NCBI GenBank assembly: GCA_002772825.1
Contig: PFDM01000061.1
Location: 1-6,863, forward strand
Origin: Parcubacteria group bacterium CG10_big_fil_rev_8_21_14_0_10_38_31
Lineage (GTDB): Bacteria; Patescibacteriota; Minisyncoccia; GCA-002772825
Length of the DNA: 6,863 nt
Direction: 5' to 3'
Under the pieces are notes generated by a model. That model made no database searches. It saw only the letters and a program-made list of their open reading frames with translations, and was not told the DNA's origin. Every line of letters begins with the position of its first letter. The stretch's first letter is position 1. Positions 1 to 4,843 of this stretch are shown here, piece after piece. The position numbers and the translations under genes are program-made.

Positions 1-744
1 CTTCGGGTGTTTGATACTCCAAGCGTAGAGGGCGACTGCCATTGAAGTAGCGGCGTTTAGGGATTCACATTTCGGATTTATAGGTATAGAGAGTCGTATA
101 TCGCAAAGTTCGCGAGTCTTCTCGCGGATCCCCTTGGATTCATTGCCGAGGACCATTACAGTAGGGGAGTTGAATGGCTCGTCGTTGATATCTTCTTTAG
201 TGCCTCCGATGAGTCCGTATATCCAGAAACTGCGTTTCTTAAGGTCGCTTAGAGTGTTATTTACGTTGCCGATTGAAACAATTGGAACGCGGAAGGCCAT
301 ACCGGCGGAAACTTTAAGCACGGACCCTGTTATTTGTCCTTGATTATGCTCGGGGATAAGGACACCGGATACGCCGAAGGCGGCCGCCGAGCGTATCACT
401 GCGCCGATGTTCTGAGGGTCCTGCAGTTCATCTAAGAGGACAAGAGAAGTATCGTTGGTAATCGGAAGAGAGTTTATAAATTCATGATAAGGGTGGACTA
501 AGTCTTCTATTGAGACGAGAGCCACCACTCCTTGATGGACTGCCGACTGAAGGTCTTTTTCGGATGCCTTCGTCTTAGAGAGTTCTGCTGTCGGCACGCC
601 AGCTTTCTTTATAAGGAGAAGAAGCTCGGGCGCATCGATATTTGGAGCAAGAAATACTTTCTTTATAGTTTCCGGCCTATTAAGAAGCGCTTCTTTGAGC
701 GCGTGTTTGCCGTATACATAGGTCTTTGTGATTGCTTTAGGCAT
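1..744 (-). CDS. rlmB: 23S rRNA 2'-O-methyltransferase, SpoU/TrmH family (RlmB-like), C-terminus cut by window edge
   Basis: The minus-strand frame is open from the ATG at 744 to base 1, giving 248 residues starting MPKAITKTYVYGKHALKEAL, with no stop before the window edge. Residues about 9-80 match the L30e-like SpoU substrate-binding domain. Residues 100-240 carry the three SPOUT knot motifs: motif 1 with DPQNIGAVIRS (N112, R118), motif 2 VLGNESKGI (198-206), and motif 3 IPINPKCESLNAAT (220-233). Family members use S-adenosylmethionine to methylate a ribose 2'-hydroxyl; RlmB acts on G2251 of 23S rRNA in Escherichia coli. With RlmB usually near 245-255 residues, only a few codons are probably missing. 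The assignment to RlmB rather than another TrmH-type enzyme rests on domain layout and is less certain than the family. The ATG was chosen because it precedes the start of the substrate-binding domain and lies just behind a promoter. No Shine-Dalgarno sequence is present. Confidence 0.9.
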   Translation of the reverse strand, partial: MPKAITKTYVYGKHALKEALLNRPETIKKVFLAPNIDAPELLLLIKKAGVPTAELSKTKASEKDLQSAVHQGVVALVSIEDLVHPYHEFINSLPITNDTSLVLLDELQDPQNIGAVIRSAAAFGVSGVLIPEHNQGQITGSVLKVSAGMAFRVPIVSIGNVNNTLSDLKKRSFWIYGLIGGTKEDINDEPFNSPTVMVLGNESKGIREKTRELCDIRLSIPINPKCESLNAATSMAVALYAWSIKHPK

Positions 745-752
745 AATTTAAA

Positions 753-781
753 AGTATATATAAAAAACAGGATATTGTCAT
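753..781 (-). promoter_or_regulatory. Promoter of the rRNA methyltransferase gene
   Basis: On the minus strand ATGACA (781-776) and TATACT (758-753) are separated by exactly 17 bp. The -10 ends 8 nt before the ATG at 744, so the predicted transcript would start at or within a base or two of the start codon. Its -35 overlaps that of the divergent gene. Confidence 0.55.
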
Positions 782-803
782 TAGTATAATATTATGATGT
801 AAT
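775..803 (+). promoter_or_regulatory. Promoter of the divergent SAM methyltransferase gene
   Basis: TTGTCA (775-780) lies 17 bp before TGTAAT (798-803). The -10 is preceded by TGA, an extended -10 arrangement, and ends 7 nt before the ATG at 811, predicting a leaderless mRNA. An alternative is the perfect TATAAT at 785-790, which lacks a recognisable -35 but would give a leader of about 14 nt. Both could be used. Confidence 0.45.
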
Positions 804-810
804 ACCATTT

Positions 811-1521
811 ATGAATAGGAGAAAAAATAGGCGTAATGATCGCAAGTTTTGGAATAAGGAATATAAGGAGGTAAAACACCTTTCTCTTTCCAGTAATCCC
901 AGTGAGGACCTCCTTAAATTCACCAGGTGGCTGGGGCGTCAATACAAAGGTGCGTATTTAGGGCGGTCGGATACTGTGCTTGATGTTGGCTGTGGTAATG
1001 GCAGAAACTTGGTCTATCTTGCGAAGACTTTCGGCATTAAAGGTATCGGTGTTGATATATCCAAAGAGGCGATAGCTCAAGCTAGGGACATGAGTAAAGG
1101 TTTACCCTTAGAATACAAGTGTCAATCAATCGCTGACTCTATCTTAGTTGATGACGAGTCTTGTTCTTTGGTGCTTGATATGATGACCTCTCACGTTTTA
1201 AATAGCGAGAAAAGAGAACATCTTCTAAATGAAATAGTTAGAATTCTCAAGCCGGGCGGTTGGTTCTTCTTCAAGACATTTCTACTTGATGAGGACAGGC
1301 ATGCCGAGCGTCTTTTACGCGAGAATCCGGCAGAAGAGAAGGGGACATATATCCACCCGAAGAGTGGCACCCCTGAGCATGTATTTACTGAGGATGAGAT
1401 TGGAAAAGTCCTTGATCCTTACTTTATAATACATAAGATTTCAAAGTCGCATCGTCATATCTTGAAAGGTAAGGCCTTCAAGCGGAGAAGTATCTCTGTT
1501 TATGCGGAGAAAAAGTTTTAG
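811..1521 (+). CDS. Class I SAM-dependent methyltransferase (Methyltransf_11/25, TehB-like fold)
   Basis: This is a 236-residue protein with a Rossmann-fold methyltransferase core. Motif I is VLDVGCGNGRNL (56-67), which binds S-adenosylmethionine. VDIS (81-84) supplies the acidic residue expected to contact the ribose hydroxyls. LKPGGWFFFKTF (146-157) is the usual post-core strand. The N-terminus is very basic (MNRRKNRRNDRK), then FWNKEY and PSEDLLKFTRWL, which I associate with methyltransferases of Parcubacteria. The basic N-terminus may help bind nucleic acid, but this is only inference. The methyl acceptor cannot be read from the sequence; the rRNA methyltransferase next door is divergent and does not fix it. 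The ATG at 811 has no Shine-Dalgarno sequence and sits 7 nt after a -10-like hexamer. A strong hairpin terminator follows about 80 bp past the stop. Confidence 0.88.
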   Translation: MNRRKNRRNDRKFWNKEYKEVKHLSLSSNPSEDLLKFTRWLGRQYKGAYLGRSDTVLDVGCGNGRNLVYLAKTFGIKGIGVDISKEAIAQARDMSKGLPLEYKCQSIADSILVDDESCSLVLDMMTSHVLNSEKREHLLNEIVRILKPGGWFFFKTFLLDEDRHAERLLRENPAEEKGTYIHPKSGTPEHVFTEDEIGKVLDPYFIIHKISKSHRHILKGKAFKRRSISVYAEKKF

Positions 1522-1564
1522 AAATTTTAAGAAGTTTTAATTCGCATTCCCTTATCTAACTGGC

Positions 1565-1589
1565 TTGTTAAACATCCGATGTCTAACAA
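1565..1589. repeat. 25-bp interrupted palindrome, operator-like
   Basis: The outer arms TTGTTA (1565-1570) and TAACAA (1584-1589) and inner arms ACATC (1572-1576) and GATGT (1578-1582) pair around a central C, with one mismatch (A1571 against C1583). A related ATCTAAC lies at 1554-1560. It sits after the methyltransferase stop and before the terminator. The one-base centre fits a DNA-binding site better than an RNA hairpin. Function unknown. Confidence 0.5.
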
Positions 1590-1600
1590 TTACAAATTAG

Positions 1601-1639
1601 GTAAAAAATAAAAGCGTAAGATACGCCTTTATTTTTTAC
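1601..1639. terminator. Bidirectional intrinsic terminator between convergent genes
   Basis: An 18-bp stem with one mismatch pairs 1601-1618 with 1622-1639 around a 3-nt loop (AGA). The GC-richer tip is GCGTA/TACGC. The 3' side ends in TTTATTTTTT on the plus strand and TTTTATTTTTT on the minus strand, so it can stop the methyltransferase transcript and the opposing DUF378 transcript. Confidence 0.85.
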
Positions 1640-1661
1640 TATCACGCACAGTGCGTTGATA

Positions 1662-1877
1662 TTACATTGCTTCGTGTTCGCATGCCCCACCCAGTTTTCT
1701 TAGGAGAGTTATAGAGTATACGGCGCTTACTCCCACTAGGATATAGATGATTCTTTCTGCTACGGGGATACTGCCGAAGATTTTATTAACTAGATTGAAG
1801 TCTATTAGACCTATAAGTCCCCAGTTGACACCTCCGACGATAACTAATATATCCGCTACATAATTTACTATTTTCAT
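1662..1877 (-). CDS. DUF378 family small membrane protein
   Basis: This 71-residue protein matches DUF378 (as in Bacillus YuzA) in length and in the signature VGGVNWGLIGL (14-24), followed by a second hydrophobic stretch. Two transmembrane helices are predicted at about 8-26 and 40-58, linked by a short segment with IDFNLVNKIFGS. The family's biochemical role is not known. The C-terminal tail LGGACEHEAM contains one Cys, one His and two Glu, which could ligate a metal; this is speculation. A TATAAT lies 16 nt before the ATG, there is no Shine-Dalgarno sequence, and a 12-bp palindrome lies further upstream. The gene ends against the shared terminator. Confidence 0.88.
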   Translation of the reverse strand: MKIVNYVADILVIVGGVNWGLIGLIDFNLVNKIFGSIPVAERIIYILVGVSAVYSITLLRKLGGACEHEAM

Positions 1878-1893
1878 AAAAATATATTTTTAG

Positions 1894-1899
1894 ATTATA
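1894..1899 (-). promoter_or_regulatory. -10 box of the DUF378 gene
   Basis: A perfect TATAAT reads on the minus strand 16 nt before the ATG, predicting a leader of roughly 9 nt. No good -35 is seen at 16-18 bp spacing, so an activator or weak basal expression is possible. Confidence 0.45.
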
Positions 1900-1953
1900 A
1901 GGTTGATAATGTTGCCTCGACCTTTTCAAATAGTCATTTTCTGAAACTTTTTA

Positions 1954-1965
1954 GGGTATATACCC
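1954..1965. promoter_or_regulatory. 12-bp perfect palindrome upstream of the DUF378 gene, possible operator
   Basis: GGGTATATACCC is perfectly self-complementary, and a further C follows. It lies 55 bp upstream of the DUF378 -10. G- and C-run arms around an AT core loosely resemble operators of CsoR/CstR-type repressors, but no such regulator is encoded here. Confidence 0.3.
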
Positions 1966-2019
1966 CTTTCTTATATTTTAACTTAAATTTGGCAAAAAGA
2001 ATTAAAATCTGAGTATTTC

Positions 2020-2028
2020 TGTGGATAA
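2020..2028 (-). promoter_or_regulatory. Perfect DnaA-box 9-mer
   Basis: TTATCCACA reads on the minus strand, an exact match to the bacterial DnaA-box consensus. It borders an AT-rich stretch of about 80 bp (1936-2019). A near match, TTATCCAAG, lies at 2133-2141 on the plus strand. One perfect box without dnaA, dnaN or rpmH nearby does not make an origin. Confidence 0.3.
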
Positions 2029-2036
2029 GGTTATTT

Positions 2037-2094
2037 CCCCAAAGTTCCAAAAATCATCTCTTTTGGGAAGGGGCTAAAATCGTTATTTTAGGCC
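2037..2094. repeat. Two adjacent or alternative hairpins downstream of the helicase gene
   Basis: CTAAAAT (2074-2080) pairs with ATTTTAG (2085-2091) around a CGTT loop, extendable by two G-C pairs with one bulge. Next to it, CCCC (2037-2040) and TTCC (2045-2048) can pair with GGGG (2070-2073) and GGAA (2066-2069). The two compete for the G run at 2072-2073. Neither has a proper T tract. Confidence 0.4.
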
Positions 2095-2100
2095 GGATTT

Positions 2101-2129
2101 CAACGGCTAAGGATCTATTTAGCCGTTGA
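2101..2129. repeat. Stable 10-bp hairpin in the helicase 3' flank
   Basis: CAACGGCTAA (2101-2110) pairs perfectly with TTAGCCGTTG (2119-2128) around the 8-nt loop GGATCTAT, and T2100-A2129 extends the stem. No T tract follows on either strand, so it may instead protect the 3' end or be part of a structured RNA. Confidence 0.55.
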
Positions 2130-2134
2130 GTCTT

Positions 2135-2155
2135 ATCCAAGGACTCCTCTTGGAT
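2135..2155. terminator. 7-bp hairpin just past the helicase stop codon
   Basis: ATCCAAG (2135-2141) pairs with CTTGGAT (2149-2155) around GACTCCT. A TTTTT run at 2163-2167 follows on the plus strand only, so as a terminator it would better suit plus-strand transcription, where no gene is seen. For the minus-strand helicase it may act as a 3' stabilising structure. Confidence 0.3.
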
Positions 2156-2176
2156 TGAAAAGTTTTTAAATCTGAT

Positions 2177-3856
2177 TTAATCGGTGAAATTTATAAATAA
2201 TCGCGCCAGGCGGAGCTCGTCGTAAGTGTACATACCACTAAGTTTCTTATGGACGGGGGAGAGCTTGGTGTCGCCCGTTTTCTCAAACGCTTCTTTTATG
2301 CGATTGATGTCCTGGTCCTTTGGCTTGAAACGACTAAGGTCAACTTCCGGTTTAAGTATTTTAATCTTTTCTAAGTGGGAAATAATAGTCCCCTTGGTCA
2401 TACCTCTTTTGTCTGCCACTTCGTTTAGAGAAAGTCCTTTATTTATGAGAGCGAGTGTCTTCTCGTGGGTGGGGACGCGTTCGTCCGTCTCCTTTTTTTC
2501 ATCAGCTTTCTTCGCATTTTTGGCTATCACTTTTTCATCAAGAGTGCCTCCGCATTTCTCTACAAATTCAGCGTGCATTTTATGGAGATTTGAGTCGGAA
2601 AATCTTTGCAATACTTGTTCCCATTTAGATGATTCGGCAAGTAGGTGCCTGTCTGTCAGAAGAGCACGCGGATGCACGGCAAATGCCATATCATTGATGC
2701 CAGACAAAGTTAGTCCTTCAAGGGTGCGCAGTCGCGAGAGTGCCACGTAACCTTGTCCGGGGACAAATGATTTAGAGAGGTCTATCTCGGCGGCGTCTAG
2801 GCTCATCCCTTGGCTTTTGTGGACAGTGATGGCCCAGGCCAGACGGATAGGTAATTGCTCAACCTTCGCATGTGTTTTCCCTTCTTCTTCAATAGCCCAT
2901 TCGGCCGGTTCTACATAGATAGTTTTTCCGGAGAAGGTCTTCACTACCGGCACGCCCTTGTCAAAATCTGCCACCACACCGAGGGTGCCGTTCACATAAC
3001 CCGCTTCAAAATTATTCTTTACGAACATCACTACTGCATCTTTTTTCAAGCGGAGCGTTTCAGGAGCAAGGACACTTTTCTTAAGCGAATCCACTAGAGC
3101 TTTGCGCCCTTTGGTGTTCATCTCAAAGAGGTGTTCCTTCCCGGGGAGTTTCTTAAGTTCTTTTTCGTTCTCGGCATCAACGTCAATATTGTGAGTGTAT
3201 AGTCGTGTCGGTGTAGCATTTTTCTTCGTCGTATCAGTGCACATCTTAGAGAGCTTTTCTCGTGTAGTAGGAGATATTTTTCCACTCCGCATCTCTTTTA
3301 ATATGCTCTCTAGTGTATTGTCATTGTGTCTGAATTGTTCGTCTAGGTAACACACGCGGACATCCATAGACTTCCAAGCACTTGAGGCGGTGATGAATTC
3401 TACCTCCGTACCTCTTTGTCCAATAGGTGGGAGTTGAAAGAAGTCTCCCGAGAGGACTATCTGCATTCCGCCGAAAGGATCTTCGTTTCTTTTCATCGCG
3501 CGACATACACGCTCTACTGTATCAAAGAGGGCGGGGGAGAGCATTGAGACCTCGTCTATTATGAGGACTTTCGCTTTTTCAAATCGTTTATATAAATATT
3601 CTTTTTCTGTGAGGGCTTCTATCTCTCTGGTTGAAAGAGTGTCTTGTATGCCTGTGCCAGACCAGGAGTGAATAGTTACGCCACCGATGTGGGTGGCGGC
3701 AATCCCTGTGGAAGCCGTCACTCCCACCGATACTTCGCGCTGTCTCAAGTAGGTGATATATTCATTGATCACATAGGTCTTACCACTGCCGGCCGCGCCC
3801 GTCAGATACACATTTTTACCGGCTTTTAATATATCAAGCGCCGTTTTCTGCTTCAT
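2177..3856 (-). CDS. Pif1-like superfamily 1B DNA helicase with C-terminal helix-turn-helix domain
   Basis: This is a 559-residue ATP-dependent DNA helicase of the Pif1/RecD2-related SF1B group. Walker A is GAAGSGKT (20-27) and Walker B is VLIIDEVSM (97-105) with D101 and E102. Motif III is GDFFQLPP (137-144). Motif V is WAITVHKSQGMSLD (341-354) and motif VI is GYVALSRLRTLEGL (369-382). Residues about 463-550 form a predicted helix-turn-helix domain of the type (HTH_40) also found at the C-terminus of some RecQ-like helicases; its core is GLSLNEVADKRG followed by GTIISHLEKI. A charged linker rich in K, E and D (about 440-462) joins the parts. Pif1 enzymes move 5' to 3' and help resolve replication blocks, including G-quadruplexes and R-loops; that role here is inferred. 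All motifs are intact. The ATG at 3856 lies a few residues before Walker A, 7 nt after an extended -10, with no Shine-Dalgarno sequence. Confidence 0.93.
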   Translation of the reverse strand: MKQKTALDILKAGKNVYLTGAAGSGKTYVINEYITYLRQREVSVGVTASTGIAATHIGGVTIHSWSGTGIQDTLSTREIEALTEKEYLYKRFEKAKVLIIDEVSMLSPALFDTVERVCRAMKRNEDPFGGMQIVLSGDFFQLPPIGQRGTEVEFITASSAWKSMDVRVCYLDEQFRHNDNTLESILKEMRSGKISPTTREKLSKMCTDTTKKNATPTRLYTHNIDVDAENEKELKKLPGKEHLFEMNTKGRKALVDSLKKSVLAPETLRLKKDAVVMFVKNNFEAGYVNGTLGVVADFDKGVPVVKTFSGKTIYVEPAEWAIEEEGKTHAKVEQLPIRLAWAITVHKSQGMSLDAAEIDLSKSFVPGQGYVALSRLRTLEGLTLSGINDMAFAVHPRALLTDRHLLAESSKWEQVLQRFSDSNLHKMHAEFVEKCGGTLDEKVIAKNAKKADEKKETDERVPTHEKTLALINKGLSLNEVADKRGMTKGTIISHLEKIKILKPEVDLSRFKPKDQDINRIKEAFEKTGDTKLSPVHKKLSGMYTYDELRLARLFINFTD

Positions 3857-3863
3857 AGAGAAT

Positions 3864-3872
3864 ATTGTAACA
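3864..3872 (-). promoter_or_regulatory. Extended -10 promoter of the helicase gene
   Basis: TGT followed by TACAAT reads on the minus strand and ends 7 nt before the ATG at 3856, predicting transcription from the start codon itself. No clear -35 is seen at 17 bp (AGTCCT), consistent with reliance on the TGn element. Confidence 0.45.
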
Positions 3873-3910
3873 TAGAAACTGTCTTGAGGACTGGAGATAG
3901 GGATAGTGAC

Positions 3911-4183
3911 CTAACGATTCTTTGCGTAGCGCTTTTCTATATAGATAATTCTCCACCAGCGTTTCCCTTGAAGATAACCTAAAGTAATCCCTAGTAGTAA
4001 AAGTATGACTGAAACAGCATGATGTATGAGATACCACTGGCCCCAAGTAAGCCCGAGGCTATAGGTATTGAAATCTGAGACAAGAAGGTTTATAACTGGA
4101 ATCTCAATAGTGGCGTGGATAAGGAAACTTATCAGGATTCCCAGAAAGGTAAAGAGTGAAATATATATTGTTCTTTTATTCAT
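3911..4183 (-). CDS. Small two-helix membrane protein of unknown function
   Basis: This 90-residue protein was not assigned to a named family. Two hydrophobic helices are visible, about 6-26 (YISLFTFLGILISFLIHATI) and 52-72 (LIHHAVSVILLLLGITLGYL). Between them lies a short polar loop with TWGQWYLIHH. The C-terminus is strongly basic and aromatic (GKRWWRIIYIEKRYAKNR), and the positive-inside rule would put both ends in the cytoplasm. Conserved-looking W, H and G residues suggest a maintained protein rather than chance reading. The ATG at 4183 lies 7 nt behind a perfect TATAAT and has no Shine-Dalgarno sequence. The gene ends 54 bp before the helicase start in the same direction, with no hairpin between, so read-through into the helicase gene is possible. 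Function cannot be given. Confidence 0.75.
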   Translation of the reverse strand: MNKRTIYISLFTFLGILISFLIHATIEIPVINLLVSDFNTYSLGLTWGQWYLIHHAVSVILLLLGITLGYLQGKRWWRIIYIEKRYAKNR

Positions 4184-4190
4184 AGTGATT

Positions 4191-4220
4191 ATTATAATAT
4201 GGAAAGTTTGTGTGGGTGAA
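4191..4220 (-). promoter_or_regulatory. Promoter of the 90-residue membrane protein gene
   Basis: On the minus strand TTCACC (4220-4215) precedes a perfect TATAAT (4196-4191) by 18 bp. The -10 ends 7 nt before the ATG, predicting a leaderless mRNA. Confidence 0.5.
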
Positions 4221-4264
4221 GAAGTGATTCTCTTTGAGTTATTCAGTCCTGTTTTTTCAGGAAT

Positions 4265-4729
4265 TTATTTTTGTAATGCAAGCACCAAGCGAGGTTCTCC
4301 GTCGCCATAAAAATTTTCTTTTCGCGATTCTATGATAAATCCTAAAGATTGATACAACTTAAGAGCTATTACATTATCTGGATGGGTTACTAAGTCGATT
4401 CTCGTTATATCTGTTATATCTTTTAGTTTTTCTAATATTTGTATCATAGCTTCTTTGGCAATGCCTAGACCTTGAAAACGAGGAGCAATGGCCAACCCGC
4501 TGATATAAACATTGTTTTCGCCTTTCTTTTTATATGATATATTGCCTACCACAACGCCGTCATGCTCTATCAAGTAGACATCGCTTTTTTGAAATTCTTC
4601 TTCCCATTCGTCAGTCTCCAGCATTGGTGAATAGGTATTTTTTCCGGCAACACTTCTTTCAATAATTAATAATGTCGGGATATCGGAAGGGGTAGCCTTT
4701 CTTAGATTTATATTTTTTTCGCTTCCCAT
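4265..4729 (-). CDS. GNAT family N-acetyltransferase (RimI-like)
   Basis: This 154-residue protein has the normal size and order of a single-domain Gcn5-related acetyltransferase. The N-terminal strand-helix is INLRKATPSDIPTLLIIERS (7-26). The central strand is YISGLAIAP (75-83), followed by the acetyl-CoA pyrophosphate loop RFQGLG (84-89, the R/Q-x-x-G-x-G/A motif) and the helix AKEAMIQIL. The late motif is HPDNVIALKLYQSLGF (116-131), as in RimI-type enzymes. It should transfer acetyl from acetyl-CoA to an amine, either a protein N-terminus or a small molecule; the acceptor cannot be told from sequence. Neighbours do not suggest one: the upstream gene is a tRNA-modifying enzyme in the same direction, 112 bp away. 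The ATG at 4729 has no Shine-Dalgarno sequence. Only a weak hairpin (TCCTG/CAGGA, 4247-4262) follows the stop, and it lacks a T tract. Confidence 0.9.
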   Translation of the reverse strand: MGSEKNINLRKATPSDIPTLLIIERSVAGKNTYSPMLETDEWEEEFQKSDVYLIEHDGVVVGNISYKKKGENNVYISGLAIAPRFQGLGIAKEAMIQILEKLKDITDITRIDLVTHPDNVIALKLYQSLGFIIESRKENFYGDGEPRLVLALQK

Positions 4730-4757
4730 GTTTTTGTAATTAATTTTATTTTTATAA

Positions 4758-4787
4758 TATATCGTATTTAATTATATCGTATTTAAT
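4758..4787. repeat. Perfect 15-bp tandem duplication upstream of the acetyltransferase gene
   Basis: TATATCGTATTTAAT occurs twice head to tail (4758-4772, 4773-4787) with no mismatch. On the minus strand the junction creates TATAAT (4776-4771), and the downstream edge gives TATATT and TATAAA (4761-4751). The repeat therefore lies in the likely promoter of the acetyltransferase gene. No well spaced -35 was found, so the active -10 cannot be named. Confidence 0.7.
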
Positions 4788-4808
4788 CTCCAAATTGAAA
4801 CCCGCTCT

Positions 4809-4843
4809 AATTTCCTCAAGGTGAGACCTTGCGGTGGGGAATT
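4809..4843. repeat. Hairpin overlapping the stop codon of the dihydrouridine synthase gene
   Basis: CAAGGT (4817-4822) pairs with ACCTTG (4826-4831) around GAG. After a 4-nt bulge, AATTTCCT (4809-4816) pairs with GGGGAATT (4836-4843) with two G-U pairs. It includes part of the stop codon. No T tract follows on the minus strand, so it is a doubtful terminator. Confidence 0.4.

Noticed and set aside
532..789. Open plus-strand frame of 85 codons opposite the rRNA methyltransferase gene.
   Set aside because: It overlaps the 5' part of a gene with clear SPOUT motifs on the other strand and shows no recognisable protein features.
1554..1600. Integron attC-like site: ATCTAAC, GTTAAAC and GTCTAAC fit the RYYYAAC and GTTRRRY core patterns.
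   Set aside because: The R''/R' pair 1554-1573 spans only 20 bp, too short for an attC, and no L''/L' arms, partner R' after 1587, or integrase is present.
1644..1656. 13-bp palindrome ACGCAC-A-GTGCGT between the terminator and the DUF378 stop.
   Set aside because: Short, and placed where neither gene's promoter lies; I see no way to support a function.
2226..2750. Long plus-strand frame (174 codons) opposite the helicase C-terminus.
   Set aside because: It is a codon-complement shadow of a well supported gene; the Ser/Phe-rich product shows no domain.
3834..4046. Minus-strand frame of 70 codons overlapping both the helicase start and the 90-residue protein gene.
   Set aside because: It would overlap two better supported same-strand genes in another frame and has no promoter or motif of its own.
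4247..4262. Hairpin TCCTG/CAGGA with a T6 loop after the acetyltransferase gene, considered as a terminator.
   Set aside because: Only a 5-bp stem, the T run is in the loop, and no U tract follows on the transcribed strand.
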